A DNA stretch of 64,000 bases. Origin: Actinomycetales bacterium. GTDB lineage: Bacteria; Actinomycetota; Actinomycetes; Actinomycetales; Microbacteriaceae. Location of the stretch: contig JAFKEN010000008.1 in assembly GCA_017308515.1 (NCBI GenBank), forward strand, positions 62,001 to 126,000, read 5' to 3'. The translations under genes were made by a program, and so were the position numbers. The notes beneath the pieces were generated by a model. It made no database searches. It worked only from the letters and a program-made list of their open reading frames with translations, and had not been told where the DNA came from. Below are positions 63,296 through 64,000 of the stretch, piece by piece (position 1 is the stretch's first letter; every line of letters starts with the position of its first letter).

Positions 63296-64000
63296 CTACC
63301 CTCCGAGTCCGGCGTCGCCGCTCGGCGAGCCCTCGCCCGCGGGAACCTCCGGCGCGGCGCCCGCCCCCGGCTCGGCGCCGGTCTCGCGGGCGAGCTTCTC
63401 GGCGTCGCGGACGACGCGGCGCATCCGCTTGTCGCTCTTGGGGCGCTCGCCGAGCGCGCCGGGCGTCCACAGCTCGACGTCCTCCTCGCCGTACTCGGTC
63501 TTGCTGCCGCGGCGGGCCGGCTCGGGCGCCTCGACGCCGGGAGCGAGGCGCCGGGTCTGCAGCAGGAATCCGGTGTGGGCGACCATGCGATGGTCGGGGC
63601 GCACCGCGAGCCCGTCGAGGTGCCAGCCGCGCACGAGCGTCTCGCTCGCCTGCGGCTGGGTGAACCCGCCGCGGGCGCGGATCGCCTCCGCCGTGCGCGA
63701 CAGCTGCGTCACCGTCGCGACGTAGCAGACCAGCACGCCGCCGGGAGCGAGGGCGTCGGCCACGGCGTCGAGGCACTCCCACGGCGCGAGCATGTCGAGC
63801 ACGACCCGGTCGACCGAGCCGGGCCCGAGCTGCGGGTCGGCGTCGAGGGCCGCGGGCAGCGCCTCGCGCAGGTCGCCCGCGTAGAGGCTCCAGTTCGCGG
63901 GCACGCCGCCGTGCCGGGCGGCGACGTTGGCGCGGGCGATGTCGGCGAACTCGTCGCGGCGCTCGATCGAGAGCAGCCGGCCCTCGGGGCCGACCCCGCG
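63296..64000 (-). CDS. trmI: tRNA (adenine-58-N1)-methyltransferase TrmI (5' end beyond the window)
   Basis: The N-terminus lies past base 64000. The visible part has the Rossmann methyltransferase core (GRLLSIERRDEFADIARANV, VDRVVLDMLAPWECLD, LAPGGVLVCYVATVTQLSRT) and the TrmI tail GWHLDGLAVRPDHRMVAHTGFLL. It methylates A58 in the T-loop of tRNAs. A charged tail of about 60 residues follows. In many actinobacteria the Pup-proteasome genes follow trmI; here the FKBP gene comes directly. Confidence 0.93.
   Translation of the reverse strand, partial: RGVGPEGRLLSIERRDEFADIARANVAARHGGVPANWSLYAGDLREALPAALDADPQLGPGSVDRVVLDMLAPWECLDAVADALAPGGVLVCYVATVTQLSRTAEAIRARGGFTQPQASETLVRGWHLDGLAVRPDHRMVAHTGFLLQTRRLAPGVEAPEPARRGSKTEYGEEDVELWTPGALGERPKSDKRMRRVVRDAEKLARETGAEPGAGAAPEVPAGEGSPSGDAGLGG

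Noticed and set aside
1-64000. tRNA or rRNA genes
   Set aside because: No T-loop/acceptor pattern or rRNA-like stretch was noticed on either strand by eye; a covariance search would be needed to be sure.

Overview
The window is very GC-rich (about 70-73 %) and codes densely on both strands. It reads as the chromosome of a high-GC actinobacterium, most likely Microbacteriaceae. The support is the actinobacterial division-gene order (mraZ to divIVA), SepF and Wag31-type DivIVA, an RbpA, the QcrCAB/CtaCDEF respiratory supercomplex genes, a PafBC-TatAC-HelY block, a DUF3043 protein and many GTG starts with 4-bp start/stop overlaps. Family placement is inferred; no rRNA or tRNA gene was seen.

Layout: (1) 1-19560 is the dcw (division and cell wall) cluster on the plus strand: mraZ, rsmH, an FtsL-like gene, ftsI, murE, murF, mraY, a degenerate murD, ftsW, murG, murC, ftsQ, ftsZ, yggS-type gene, sepF, divIVA, lspA and an RluD-type synthase. 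(2) 19600-21680 is a lower-GC insertion between the RluD gene and dnaE. It carries a two-gene minus-strand module whose second protein has a HEPN-like R-x6-H motif plus a winged-helix-like C-terminus. (3) 21778-34228 holds dnaE, a small envelope group (membrane protein, lipoprotein, Tat-exported phosphoesterase), a flavin reductase, hisD, nrdR, pyrD, a DUF3043 protein, an M20 peptidase and an A-type Fe-S carrier. (4) 34323-42394 encodes the aerobic respiratory chain: ctaCDF on plus, converging on ctaE-qcrCAB on minus. (5) 42462-54770 is mixed metabolism and regulation: trpD, a frameshifted membrane protein, a YbaK protein, an FMN oxidase, a molybdopterin oxidoreductase, a membrane-anchored zincin, an ArsR/SRPBCC pair, a HEAT protein, NUDIX, SDR, NfeD/SPFH, a phosphodiesterase and rbpA. 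(6) 54873-64000 on minus holds trmI (partial), an FKBP lipoprotein, pafB, pafC, tatA, tatC, helY and lnt.

How it fits together: the first 19.5 kb makes and flips lipid-linked peptidoglycan precursor and builds the division ring. MraZ boxes in front and a dyad before ftsZ are the likely control points. LspA and Lnt process lipoproteins, several of which are encoded here (CtaC, the FKBP protein, the small lipoprotein). TatAC would export the phosphoesterase, the Rieske protein and perhaps the molybdoenzyme.

The two most notable points are the MurD at its normal locus, which keeps frame and fold but has lost the ATP-binding loop, the other catalytic motifs and the whole C-terminal domain, and the HEPN/winged-helix pair inserted before dnaE. 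Also notable is the direct junction trmI-FKBP-pafBC, where many actinobacteria carry the Pup-proteasome genes.
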